Shown here: positions 1-6,470 of the stretch, one piece after another
Numbering within the stretch: the stretch's first letter is position 1
How the letters are laid out: each line of letters opens with the position of its first letter
Source: Minisyncoccota bacterium
Lineage (GTDB): Bacteria > Patescibacteriota > Minisyncoccia > Phycocordibacterales > UBA2100
Length of the DNA: 9,900 bases
Assembly: GCA_016763615.1 (NCBI GenBank)
Contig: JAESTJ010000053.1
Location: 1-9,900, forward strand
Direction of reading: 5' to 3'
The notes under the pieces: generated by a model
The model's database searches: none
What the model was told of the DNA's origin: nothing
Seen by the model: the letters and a program-made list of their open reading frames with translations, nothing else
Program-made: the position numbers and the translations under genes

Positions 1-1
1 A

Positions 2-268
2 GACAACACAGCTCCAATTCTTGCTGAGGTTACGCCCGTGCCAACACCAGATAACAATAGCACTCCAGATTTCACCTTTAGTACTGATGAGGCAGGGGAC
101 ATCAGCTACCCAGGGACATGTTCGAGCGCCACAACTTCAGCAACTCCTACAAACAACACTATTACTCTTGACACTCTAGCTGACGGTTCGCACAGTGGTT
201 GTAAAGTTACAGTTACTGATGCAGCAGGAAATGTGAGTGCAGAGCTTACTGCTACTACATTCTTAATA
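2..268 (+). repeat. Cys-pair Ig-like module, copy 1 (partial)
   Basis: This is the first copy of an Ig-like unit that opens with DNTAPILAEVTP and closes with VTDAAGN followed by a short strand. It has two cysteines, in PGTCSS and SGCKVT, likely to form one intradomain disulphide. Its left boundary lies at or before the window edge. Confidence 0.7.
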
Positions 269-3200
269 GATACAGTAGACCCAGTAGTTAATGCTGGAAC
301 AGATAAGGAACTTAAAACGATAATTGCAGCACAAGATGCTACTGTAACTGACGATAGCTCAGGGATTGATACCTACGATTGGACTAAAGCTAGCGGACCT
401 GGAACCATAACTTTTGGAACTCCAACTGCAGAAGACACTTCAATTACCGCAAGTGCTGATGGTACGTATGTTATTCGTCTTACAGTGTTCGACAAAGCAG
501 GTAACTCAGCATTCGATGAAATGACATACGTCTACGACACTACTGCTCCAGTTTTGGTTGAGGTTACTCCTATTGTAGACCCAACTAACGACGACACTCC
601 AAGTTATGAGTTTAGTGTAGATAGTACAGGTTTCTTAACTGGGCACACCGGCGGAGGAATTACATATGGAGGGTCGTGTACCAGTGGAGATTTAACAACA
701 GCAGTTGACGGCAGCAACACTACTACGTATGCAACTCTAGCTGATGCAACTTACGGAGACTGTACTATTGCAGTTGTTGATGCAGCAGGAAACACCAGTT
801 CAGACCTAGCAGTCTCTTCATTCGAAGTAGACACCATAGCTGCTGCAGTTGTAAGCATTACTGCAGAAGATGCTGATGAAAATGGAAAGATAGACATGGT
901 AACCATCGTGTTTGACGATCCTGTAGACGATTCAACATTCACTCCTTCTGATTTCTCAATAGACTCTGTTGACGCTGATGCTTTCGACACTGATACAGTA
1001 GTAGACGATGAAACTGTGATTATCCTATTTGGAGCTCAGGTAGAGGGTACTGGTGCAAAGACATTGGTGTACGGAAGTACAGCGACAGACCTTGCTGGCA
1101 GTTCAATAGCCACATTCTCAACAGCCGCAACGGATGCAGCTAAGCCAGTGCTACTTTCTGCGGTGACGGTAGATACAACAACTGTAGACGCAACATTTAG
1201 TGAAGATTTAGATGGAGCTACCGTAAACGGAACAGGAAATGAATTTACTGTCTTTGGATTTGCAATTTCGTCTGCGATTGAAAGCACATCGGGAGTGGTC
1301 CGACTTACTGTTGCTGTAATGCCCACTGATGCTACGCCGGACGTTACTTACACAGAAGTTGATGTACTTAATGACCTAGCAACTGCGCCTAACACAGCGA
1401 TAACACCAGTTACAGTTACGGCAGTAGACGAAATAGCGCCAACACTTTCACCAGTCACAATTTCTTCGGATAACGCGAATGACTCAACTGCGTACGCAAT
1501 AGAAGGAGATACTGTAACAGTTTCGTTTACATCTAGTGAAGAGATTGATACTCCTAGTGTTAGTGTGACTATTCAAGGAATAGCTGCTACCTCTATTACC
1601 AACACTGCAGGTGACGACTGGGAGGCAACTAGAGTAATGACAGGAACTGACACAGAAGGTGTTGTTACGTTTGCAATAGATTTTGAGGACGTTGCTACTC
1701 CTGCTCACAATACTGGAGCTACGGTGACTGCTACTACTCCTTTGTCTGAAATACTATTTGATCGTACAGATCCATCTGTAGACGCTGGAGCTGACAAGGA
1801 GGTAAACGCAGACGAAGGCCAAGACGCCACTATTTCAGATGGAGGTTCTGATCTACTTACCTGGACGTGGTCACAAACGAGCGGTCCGGGAACCGCGACA
1901 TTCACTCCTGCAACAGGAACTGATCCAAGTGTCGATCCAGATACGACCATAAGTGCAGACACAGACGGAACGTACGTACTTAAGTTGACCGTAGAAGATC
2001 ACGCAGGGAACGTAGCTACTGATGAATTAGAGTTCATTTGGGACACGACAAATCCTGAGCCTATAACTTCTGACCCTTCAGATGGAACTACTGGAGTTAG
2101 TATTTTAGCAGACACTGCAACGGTGACATTCGACGAAGACGTAGTTCTCGTTGATTCAAGTCGTGTATTGCTTGTGAACGATGCAACGGGCGATTCTTAT
2201 AAGGGAACTGTGGAAGTAGACGGAGGAGATGGAACTTCACCAACGCTCAACATCGATTACACTGGACTTGATTACGGAACAAAATATCGTATTAACGTTA
2301 AGACAAACGCAATAGAAGATAGAGCAGGAAACTCAAACGCTTTTGTAACCATGCTTGCATATTTCACAACAGAAATAGACACAATACCGCCTGTTGTAGA
2401 TTCATTTAGTGCAGGAAGCATCACCACAACGGGAGCGACCCTTAGTGTTACTACCGATGAAAGTGCTACGTGTGCATATTCGACAACAGATTCTGCTTAC
2501 TCAAGTATGACTGCGTTTGACACAACAGGCAGCACATCACATACACAGGTTCTTACCGGTCTTACTTCAACTACAGGTTATGACTACTTTGTAAGGTGTG
2601 CGGACACTACAACGCAAACAAATACCATGACCACTTCAGCTCATGTTTCATTTACTACTCTTACCCCAGACACAACGGGGCCAGTGATAAGTAACGTTCA
2701 AGCTACAAGCATCGGAGAAACTACAGCTACTATTATTTGGGATACAGACGAAAGTGCCACATCACGAGTTGAATATGGAACTACATCTTCTTATGGAAGC
2801 CTCTCAGCTGCTGATGCGTCCGCCGATAGCACATCACACTCGGTGACACTTAGCGGACTAACTGATGGGACCGACTATCATTACCGAGTTATCTCAGAAG
2901 ATGCAGCTGCAAACAGTTCGACTTCAGGAGATAATACATTTACAACGGTAACTGCAGTAGACACAACGGCACCTGATGTACCGACAATTACCACAGCTAC
3001 CGCAACAATTGATGCGGATACGTACACAATTGCAGGAACAGTTACTGATGACGGGGGTACTCGTACTGTTAGTCTTTATAATGGTTCTGATTTAGTTGGA
3101 ACAGTTAGTGTCCCAACAGGAGATACTGCATGGTCTATTCTCGTTCCTCTTACTCAAGACTCAGCTAACGTATTTAAAGCAACTGCAACTGACTTAGTTG

Positions 3201-4234
3201 GTAACACAAGTGCAGATAGCACCACAGTTACTATCACAGAAGCAACTGCAACTGGTGATACAGATGCGCCAGCAGTACCAGTTATTACAGGTTCAGATGA
3301 TTCAGTTGACGCAGACACGTACACTATTAGTGGAACAGCAGGAGCGGATACTCCTTCAGACGGTGATAGAACAATCACGATTTACCGAAATACGACAACT
3401 ACAGTGGTAGGTTCACTTGTGCTTCCTACAGGAGAGACTGTTTGGTCATTCGTAGCACCTCTAGCTCAAGACGCCACAAACACATTTACTGCTTACTCGA
3501 CAGATGCGTCTGGTAATACCAGTGCAGTATCTAATAGTCGTGTAATTACCGAAGCAACTGTAGCTGACACAACTGCTCCAACGATTACACTTCTTGGACA
3601 AAATCCAATTACTCTTACTGTTGGAGATACATTCAACGACCCTGGAGCAACAGCAAACGATGATGTGGATGGTGATATTTCAGGAAGCATCACATTTGGT
3701 GGGACAATTGCAGATGGATTTGTTACAACAACAGCCGGAACATTCACTGTTACGTATGATGTATCAGACGCTGCAACAAATACTGCTACCCAAGAGACGA
3801 GGACGGTTATTGTGAACGCTGCGTTTGATGACACAGCAACTCTAGCAGTAACAGGAATTGACGCTGTTAAAACTTTCGCAACAGCAGATGACACATATGC
3901 TAACGGGTGGAGCTGGACGTACAAGATAACTGTTCCAACAGGAGAGACACAATTCCAAATGAAATTCTCTGATTTTCTAAGTGGTACTAACAGCATTGCT
4001 GCAGCAAGCAACATCCGTTTCTACACTACTCAGGCTTCAACTAACGCTACAGATGCAACCGCAGTGACAATTACAGCTGCTGACACATACGACGCTGCTA
4101 TAACTCTTGATGCTGACTTAGAATCAGGAACTGCGGGACGCCAAATTGAAGTTACGGTGGAAATGAAAGTACCAACAGGAAGCGCGGGAGGGTCATACTC
4201 GGGAAGTTACGGAGTATTCTCAGACACAATCTAA
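2..4234 (+). CDS. Giant multi-domain Ig/Fn3-like surface protein, 5' end outside the window
   Basis: The frame is open from base 2 to the TAA at 4232-4234, giving about 1,410 residues with the N-terminus missing. The ATG at 38 is not the true start, because the residues before it (DNTAPILAEVTP) repeat the domain opening at 536 (DTTAPVLVEVTP). Domains in order: a Cys-pair Ig-like module (2-268), a PKD-like module (269-535), a second Cys-pair module (536-829), Ig-like modules (about 830-1760), a second PKD-like module (1760-2041), a SbsA-type Big_5-like domain (2042-2377), two Fn3-like domains (2378-2668, 2669-2959), two tandem Ig-like domains (2960-3256, 3257-3565), a DUF5011/Cry22-type Ig domain (3566-3823) and a distinct C-terminal domain (3824-4231). 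Thr, Ser, Asp and Ala dominate and Lys/Arg are rare, as in exported surface proteins. No C-terminal membrane anchor, LPXTG or dockerin is visible. An adhesin or cell-surface structural role is inferred; the ligand is unknown. Confidence 0.9.
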   Translation, partial: DNTAPILAEVTPVPTPDNNSTPDFTFSTDEAGDISYPGTCSSATTSATPTNNTITLDTLADGSHSGCKVTVTDAAGNVSAELTATTFLIDTVDPVVNAGTDKELKTIIAAQDATVTDDSSGIDTYDWTKASGPGTITFGTPTAEDTSITASADGTYVIRLTVFDKAGNSAFDEMTYVYDTTAPVLVEVTPIVDPTNDDTPSYEFSVDSTGFLTGHTGGGITYGGSCTSGDLTTAVDGSNTTTYATLADATYGDCTIAVVDAAGNTSSDLAVSSFEVDTIAAAVVSITAEDADENGKIDMVTIVFDDPVDDSTFTPSDFSIDSVDADAFDTDTVVDDETVIILFGAQVEGTGAKTLVYGSTATDLAGSSIATFSTAATDAAKPVLLSAVTVDTTTVDATFSEDLDGATVNGTGNEFTVFGFAISSAIESTSGVVRLTVAVMPTDATPDVTYTEVDVLNDLATAPNTAITPVTVTAVDEIAPTLSPVTISSDNANDSTAYAIEGDTVTVSFTSSEEIDTPSVSVTIQGIAATSITNTAGDDWEATRVMTGTDTEGVVTFAIDFEDVATPAHNTGATVTATTPLSEILFDRTDPSVDAGADKEVNADEGQDATISDGGSDLLTWTWSQTSGPGTATFTPATGTDPSVDPDTTISADTDGTYVLKLTVEDHAGNVATDELEFIWDTTNPEPITSDPSDGTTGVSILADTATVTFDEDVVLVDSSRVLLVNDATGDSYKGTVEVDGGDGTSPTLNIDYTGLDYGTKYRINVKTNAIEDRAGNSNAFVTMLAYFTTEIDTIPPVVDSFSAGSITTTGATLSVTTDESATCAYSTTDSAYSSMTAFDTTGSTSHTQVLTGLTSTTGYDYFVRCADTTTQTNTMTTSAHVSFTTLTPDTTGPVISNVQATSIGETTATIIWDTDESATSRVEYGTTSSYGSLSAADASADSTSHSVTLSGLTDGTDYHYRVISEDAAANSSTSGDNTFTTVTAVDTTAPDVPTITTATATIDADTYTIAGTVTDDGGTRTVSLYNGSDLVGTVSVPTGDTAWSILVPLTQDSANVFKATATDLVGNTSADSTTVTITEATATGDTDAPAVPVITGSDDSVDADTYTISGTAGADTPSDGDRTITIYRNTTTTVVGSLVLPTGETVWSFVAPLAQDATNTFTAYSTDASGNTSAVSNSRVITEATVADTTAPTITLLGQNPITLTVGDTFNDPGATANDDVDGDISGSITFGGTIADGFVTTTAGTFTVTYDVSDAATNTATQETRTVIVNAAFDDTATLAVTGIDAVKTFATADDTYANGWSWTYKITVPTGETQFQMKFSDFLSGTNSIAAASNIRFYTTQASTNATDATAVTITAADTYDAAITLDADLESGTAGRQIEVTVEMKVPTGSAGGSYSGSYGVFSDTI
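269..535 (+). repeat. PKD-like module, copy 1
   Basis: This unit has the order V-AG-DKE, QDAT, DW-ASGPG, ADGTYV, RLTV-D-AGN, shared with the second copy near 1760-2041. The AG-DKE opening and the GTYV-LTV-D-AGN ending are typical of PKD-like beta-sandwich domains. The two copies are separated by other modules, so the protein is a mosaic and not a simple tandem array. Confidence 0.7.
536..829 (+). repeat. Cys-pair Ig-like module, copy 2
   Basis: This is the second copy of the unit at 2-268. It opens with DTTAPVLVEVTP, keeps the TPSYEFS strand (TPDFTFS in copy 1) and ends with VVDAAGNTSS. The cysteine pair is conserved (GGSCTS and GDCTIA). The loop between the first strands is longer than in copy 1 and carries a Gly-rich insert. 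Confidence 0.7.
1760..2041 (+). repeat. PKD-like module, copy 2
   Basis: This is the second copy of the unit at 269-535, with DAGADKE, GQDATISD, WTWSQTSGPG, TDGTYVLKLTVEDHAGN and ELEFIWDTT matching the corresponding strands. It is slightly longer, through an insert around PATGTDPSVDPD. Confidence 0.7.
2378..2959 (+). repeat. Two tandem Fn3-like domains
   Basis: Each unit opens with a DT-hinge followed by a PPVV or GPVI strand, then TGATLSV or TTATIIW, TDESAT, and an LTGLTSTTGYDYFVR or LSGLTDGTDYHYRV strand, closing in SFTT or TFTT. This is the fibronectin type III pattern often seen in bacterial surface proteins. The first copy carries a cysteine pair (ATCAY and VRCAD). The second has Ser and Ile-type residues at the matching places, so only the first can form the disulphide. 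Confidence 0.7.
2960..3565 (+). repeat. Two tandem bacterial Ig-like domains
   Basis: Both units begin with a DT/DA-PxVP hinge and share IDADTYTIAGT or VDADTYTISGT, a polar loop, a VSLYNGSDLVG-type or ITIYRN-type strand, PTGDTAWS or PTGETVWS, VPLTQD or APLAQD, a TATDLVGNTS or YSTDASGNTS ending, and ITEAT. They are clearly recent duplicates at the protein level. Confidence 0.75.
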
Positions 4235-4255
4235 CCAACTAATTAAAAAAACATT

Positions 4256-4850
4256 ATGAAATACTTCCTAACATTTATATTGTTCTTTTCACTGGCCATT
4301 CCAACGTACGCTTACTGAAGTAACGGGAACTCTGGAAACTGGTGTAAGCACTGGTAATGGAGTAAATGGGCTCGTAATAGAAGTGCCAAGCGCAACACCA
4401 CCTGGGGGTTCGTATACAAGTACACAGAGTGTTACTCTCACGGGTGCCGCAGGAACACAATCTATTTACTACACAACAGACGGGACAACACCTACATGCT
4501 CCACAGGCACCGCATATAGTAGTGCTATAAGTGTTTCCGCATCTCTAGTTATAAGTGCACTCTCGTGTTATCCAAGCAACAATGCATCTTCAGTTGTTAA
4601 CTTTGCCTACGTCATCACTAGCGGTGGTGGTGGTGGTGGCGGAGGAGGTGGTGGTGGTGGCGGTGGCCCGATTCCGCCTTCTGATGACGCTGACTTTAAC
4701 AATGATGGTAAAGTCGACATCATAGATTTAAACATTTTGTCTATCAACTGGGGAAGCACTACTGCAACAAATGCAACGGGTGATGCTAATGGAGATTCTA
4801 CGGTTGATATATTCGATCTAAATATTCTGGCGGCACAGTGGACTGGGTAG
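4256..4850 (+). CDS. Secreted CHB_HEX_C plus dockerin type I protein, frameshifted after the signal peptide
   Basis: An ATG at 4256 starts MKYFLTFILFFSLAIPTYA, a good signal peptide with an A-x-A-like end, but the frame stops at TGA 4316-4318. The next frame is open from 4314 to TAG 4850 and reads TEVTGTLETGVSTG onward. Dropping one T in GCTTACT (4310-4316) joins the two exactly at the cleavage site. The mature part has a chitobiase C-terminal-like domain (CHB_HEX_C; PPGGSYTSTQSVTL, YYTTDGTTPTCSTG), a 15-glycine linker (4623-4667) and a type I dockerin with two Ca-binding loops (DFNNDGKVDIID and DANGDSTVDIFD), both with acidic or Asn residues at positions 1, 3, 5 and 12. Dockerins bind cohesins, and a cohesin protein is the next gene. 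The frameshift may be a sequence error or a real mutation. There is no Shine-Dalgarno sequence before 4256. Domain calls are confident; the exact ligand is not known. Confidence 0.8.
4623..4667 (+). repeat. GGN trinucleotide tract encoding 15 glycines
   Basis: Fifteen consecutive glycine codons (mostly GGT with some GGA and GGC) form a flexible linker between the CHB_HEX_C domain and the dockerin. The near-perfect GGT triplets could change length in steps of three without breaking the frame. Confidence 0.85.
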
Positions 4851-4898
4851 ATTCAGCAGAACACACGGTTAGTAATTTAAAAAGCTAAAACAAAACTC

Positions 4899-5678
4899 AT
4901 GAAAAAAACTCAGTACATACTTTTATCACTCATAATTGTTTTTCCATTTACAGTGAGTGCGGCAACTTTTACTCTTAGCCCTAATTCAGGTAATTTTCAA
5001 GAAGGAAATACGTTTACGAGTATTGTAAGCGTCAATCCTGCAGCAGGAGAGACGATAACTGCAGCTCAGCTGTCTATAGATTTCCCAGTAAGTAATTTGG
5101 AATTAGTGTCATTTACTCCGGTAACCGGATTACTAGCTCCAGTAGCTCCTGCTATCGATAATGTCGCTGGCACTCTTTCCTATACGGCAGCCTTCTTGCC
5201 TGGTATAACAACAGCAACTACGTTTGGTACCATTACTTTTAGAGCGAAAACGGATGGGCAAGCCCAAGTCTCGTTCGGGTCTGATACAAAGCTTCTTGAT
5301 CCAACTAACGCAGACAAACAAGTAGCTTCAACGGGGGCAAATTATACTGTATTAGTGCAAGCACCTGCACCAACTCCTAGTGTAACTCCTCCTCCCGCAC
5401 CATCGACTACGACTATTACGCCTACACCCACAGCGTCTGTTATTGAGACTGCGGTACCTACTGGTAATGAACCAGAAGAAGACGGTGTAGCAACTACTAC
5501 TGATGAGGAAAATTCTACAACAACAGTTACTAATGCTCAGCTTGCAGCTGCAGCAGCAGGAGTTGACACAGGTTCTCAGAATTCAAAACCTTGGTACTAT
5601 ATTCTCGCAGTCATCGTACTACTTCTTATTCTAGCGGCAGCGTGGCGAAGATGGGGACATAAAATACGAAAGTCCTAA
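4899..5678 (+). CDS. Membrane-anchored cohesin-domain protein
   Basis: This 259-residue protein has a signal peptide (residues 1-21, ending VSA), a cohesin-like beta-sandwich (about 23-151), a Pro/Thr/Ser-rich linker (about 152-215), one transmembrane helix (about 232-249) and a short basic tail (RRWGHKIRKS). Cohesin features include TFTLSPNSG, GNTFTSIVSVN, ITAAQLSIDFP, LELVSFTP and FGTITFRAKTDG. The topology places the cohesin outside the cell with its C-terminus in the cytoplasm. Cohesins bind dockerins with high affinity, and the preceding gene ends in a dockerin, so this is the likely surface receptor for it. The gene is 48 nt downstream, without a visible Shine-Dalgarno sequence. There is no LPXTG, so anchoring is by the helix. 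Binding between the two products is inferred from adjacency, not shown. Confidence 0.85.
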   Translation: MKKTQYILLSLIIVFPFTVSAATFTLSPNSGNFQEGNTFTSIVSVNPAAGETITAAQLSIDFPVSNLELVSFTPVTGLLAPVAPAIDNVAGTLSYTAAFLPGITTATTFGTITFRAKTDGQAQVSFGSDTKLLDPTNADKQVASTGANYTVLVQAPAPTPSVTPPPAPSTTTITPTPTASVIETAVPTGNEPEEDGVATTTDEENSTTTVTNAQLAAAAAGVDTGSQNSKPWYYILAVIVLLLILAAAWRRWGHKIRKS

Positions 5679-5746
5679 TACGTTTTGAAAGCCCTTCCTA
5701 ATTAATTTCAATTGGATTCGGTAATAACTATGTAGCACTCTTTGTG

Positions 5747-5768
5747 GTGAAATAATTGACTATTTCAC
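5747..5768. promoter_or_regulatory. Perfect 8-bp inverted repeat, possible operator or hairpin
   Basis: GTGAAATA (5747-5754) and TATTTCAC (5761-5768) are exact reverse complements around a 6-nt spacer (ATTGAC). The spacer and right arm contain TTGACT (5756-5761), a good -35 match. A repressor site overlapping the -35 box is a natural reading. A weak hairpin is the alternative, although no T-run follows. Confidence 0.45.
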
Positions 5769-5784
5769 TCAAGTACTGTACAAA
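5756..5784 (+). promoter_or_regulatory. Possible promoter for the 5816 gene
   Basis: TTGACT (5756-5761) matches five of six bases of the sigma-70 -35 box and is followed after 17 nt by TACAAA (5779-5784), four of six for -10. Transcription would begin near 5791, leaving a leader of about 25 nt. A second -10-like TAGTAT (5786-5791) has no matching -35 at proper spacing. Confidence 0.35.
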
Positions 5785-5803
5785 CTAGTATAGACGCATC
5801 AAG

Positions 5804-5808
5804 AGGAG
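5804..5808 (+). promoter_or_regulatory. Strong Shine-Dalgarno sequence
   Basis: AGGAG lies 7 nt before the ATG at 5816 and fixes that start. The other starts in this window (4256, 4899, 6471, 7085, 7614, 8878) have no comparable sequence. Confidence 0.8.
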
Positions 5809-5815
5809 AAATAAA

Positions 5816-6346
5816 ATGAGATTTATAAGCCTTTTAGGGCTACTTATATTGCTCTTTGTACATCCAAGCACTGCACGCGCCGATTTCTTCGCGCCGCCAG
5901 TATTTGGAGGTGGAGGTATTGTGATTACCCCTCCATCCATTCCTACTCCGACATCTACTGCGAATGTTCCCTCACCGAGATCGGGGGGAGTTCATATCAA
6001 CGTGGGTGCAGCTGTAGGAGCGGCAGCAGCGTGCGCGATAGCTACAGCAGTTTTCGACACAAGCGTGGTGAATGTGAGAACATTCATCAAATATGGAGTT
6101 ATCCCGTGTACCCTTTCAACAGGGGCGGTTATCTTGGTAGCCCTTGCTGGCGGTCCAGCCGTTGTTGGCGTCATTGTTGGCGTCATTGTGTATGGAGTCG
6201 TCCGTTGGATTATTAGGCTGTTTGAGAATCGTCAAAACCTGATGCAGCTGAGTTCTTCACTTCAGGCGAAAACTACCTACAACTTCACTCCTGATCCCGA
6301 TTGTTGGGAATCTCAGGAGTTTAACGGCTTTTGTTATGGTCGTTAA
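5816..6346 (+). CDS. Secreted or membrane protein of unknown function, Gly/Ala-rich hydrophobic segments
   Basis: I do not recognise this 176-residue protein. It has a signal peptide (residues 1-22, ending ARA before DFF), a Gly/Pro/Thr-rich stretch (about 26-58), a Gly/Ala-rich hydrophobic segment (about 61-80), a second long hydrophobic stretch (about 99-129) ending in a basic RWIIRLFENR segment, and a polar C-terminal tail with two cysteines (C163, C173). Two more cysteines (C73, C98) sit in or beside the hydrophobic segments. The start is fixed by AGGAG 7 nt upstream. The gene has its own likely promoter and a strong terminator, so it is probably monocistronic. The small Gly/Ala-rich hydrophobic pair could suggest a pore-like, holin-like or small structural membrane protein, but nothing here proves any of these. 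Confidence 0.8.
   Translation: MRFISLLGLLILLFVHPSTARADFFAPPVFGGGGIVITPPSIPTPTSTANVPSPRSGGVHINVGAAVGAAAACAIATAVFDTSVVNVRTFIKYGVIPCTLSTGAVILVALAGGPAVVGVIVGVIVYGVVRWIIRLFENRQNLMQLSSSLQAKTTYNFTPDPDCWESQEFNGFCYGR
6164..6187 (+). repeat. 12-bp perfect tandem duplication in the second hydrophobic segment
   Basis: GTTGGCGTCATT occurs twice in a row (6164-6175, 6176-6187), in frame, encoding VGVI twice. It lengthens the hydrophobic stretch by four residues and looks like a recent slippage duplication. Confidence 0.8.
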
Positions 6347-6354
6347 GCAATTCT

Positions 6355-6393
6355 ACGCGGCAGCTCTGAAAAGCTGTCGCGTTTTCTTTTGTT
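6355..6393 (+). terminator. Rho-independent terminator after the 5816 gene
   Basis: An 11-bp stem (6355-6365 pairing with 6372-6382, one G-U pair) closes a 6-nt loop (CTGAAA) and runs into a T-rich tail (TTTTCTTTTGTT, 6382-6393). It starts 8 nt after the stop codon and should end this transcript before the cyclophilin unit. Confidence 0.9.
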
Positions 6394-6437
6394 CCCTATT
6401 TAAATTTAAATGAGAAGTAGAGGGAAAACAAAACTAC

Positions 6438-6446
6438 TGATATACT
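6438..6446 (+). promoter_or_regulatory. Extended -10 promoter for the cyclophilin operon
   Basis: TGATATACT fits the TGn-TATAAT extended -10 form with five of six bases in the hexamer. No good -35 lies 17 nt upstream, as is common for extended -10 promoters. Transcription would start around 6453, giving a very short leader without a Shine-Dalgarno sequence before the ATG at 6471. An AT-only palindrome (6398-6411) lies upstream. Confidence 0.5.
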
Positions 6447-6470
6447 GTCAGTCTAGTAAATAATACATAC

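Larger units (their letters stand above)
5679..5815. promoter_or_regulatory. Intergenic regulatory region before the orphan membrane protein gene
   Basis: This 137-nt gap separates the surface cluster from the next unit. No GC-rich hairpin with a T-run is seen that would end the upstream transcript. The right half holds an inverted repeat, a possible promoter and a strong ribosome binding site, listed separately. Confidence 0.5.

Noticed and set aside
38..40. ATG at 38 as the start of the giant protein
   Set aside because: The frame is open back to base 2 and the preceding residues match the start of the repeated domain at 536, so the real start is upstream of the window.
3493..4014. Long antisense open frame inside the giant gene (173 codons, minus strand)
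   Set aside because: It lies wholly within a well-supported coding region and shows no recognisable domain or ribosome binding site. It is a by-product of the Thr/Ala/Ser-rich codon pattern. The same applies to the other minus-strand frames.
4316..4318. UGA read as glycine (alternative code of some CPR lineages)
   Set aside because: Reading through TGA in the signal-peptide frame meets a TAA soon after (about 4355) and does not reach the dockerin frame. TGA also serves as the natural end of the redox fusion gene at 8868-8870.
4310..4320. Programmed +1 frameshift at GCT TAC TGA
   Set aside because: The P-site tRNA reading TAC could not re-pair on ACT, and no Shine-Dalgarno-like stimulator as in prfB is present, so an indel is simpler.
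4383..4385. GTG at 4383 as the start of the dockerin protein
   Set aside because: It would leave a cell-surface type protein without a signal peptide, while a perfect signal peptide lies just upstream in the neighbouring frame and in-frame sequence resembling the mature N-terminus precedes the GTG.
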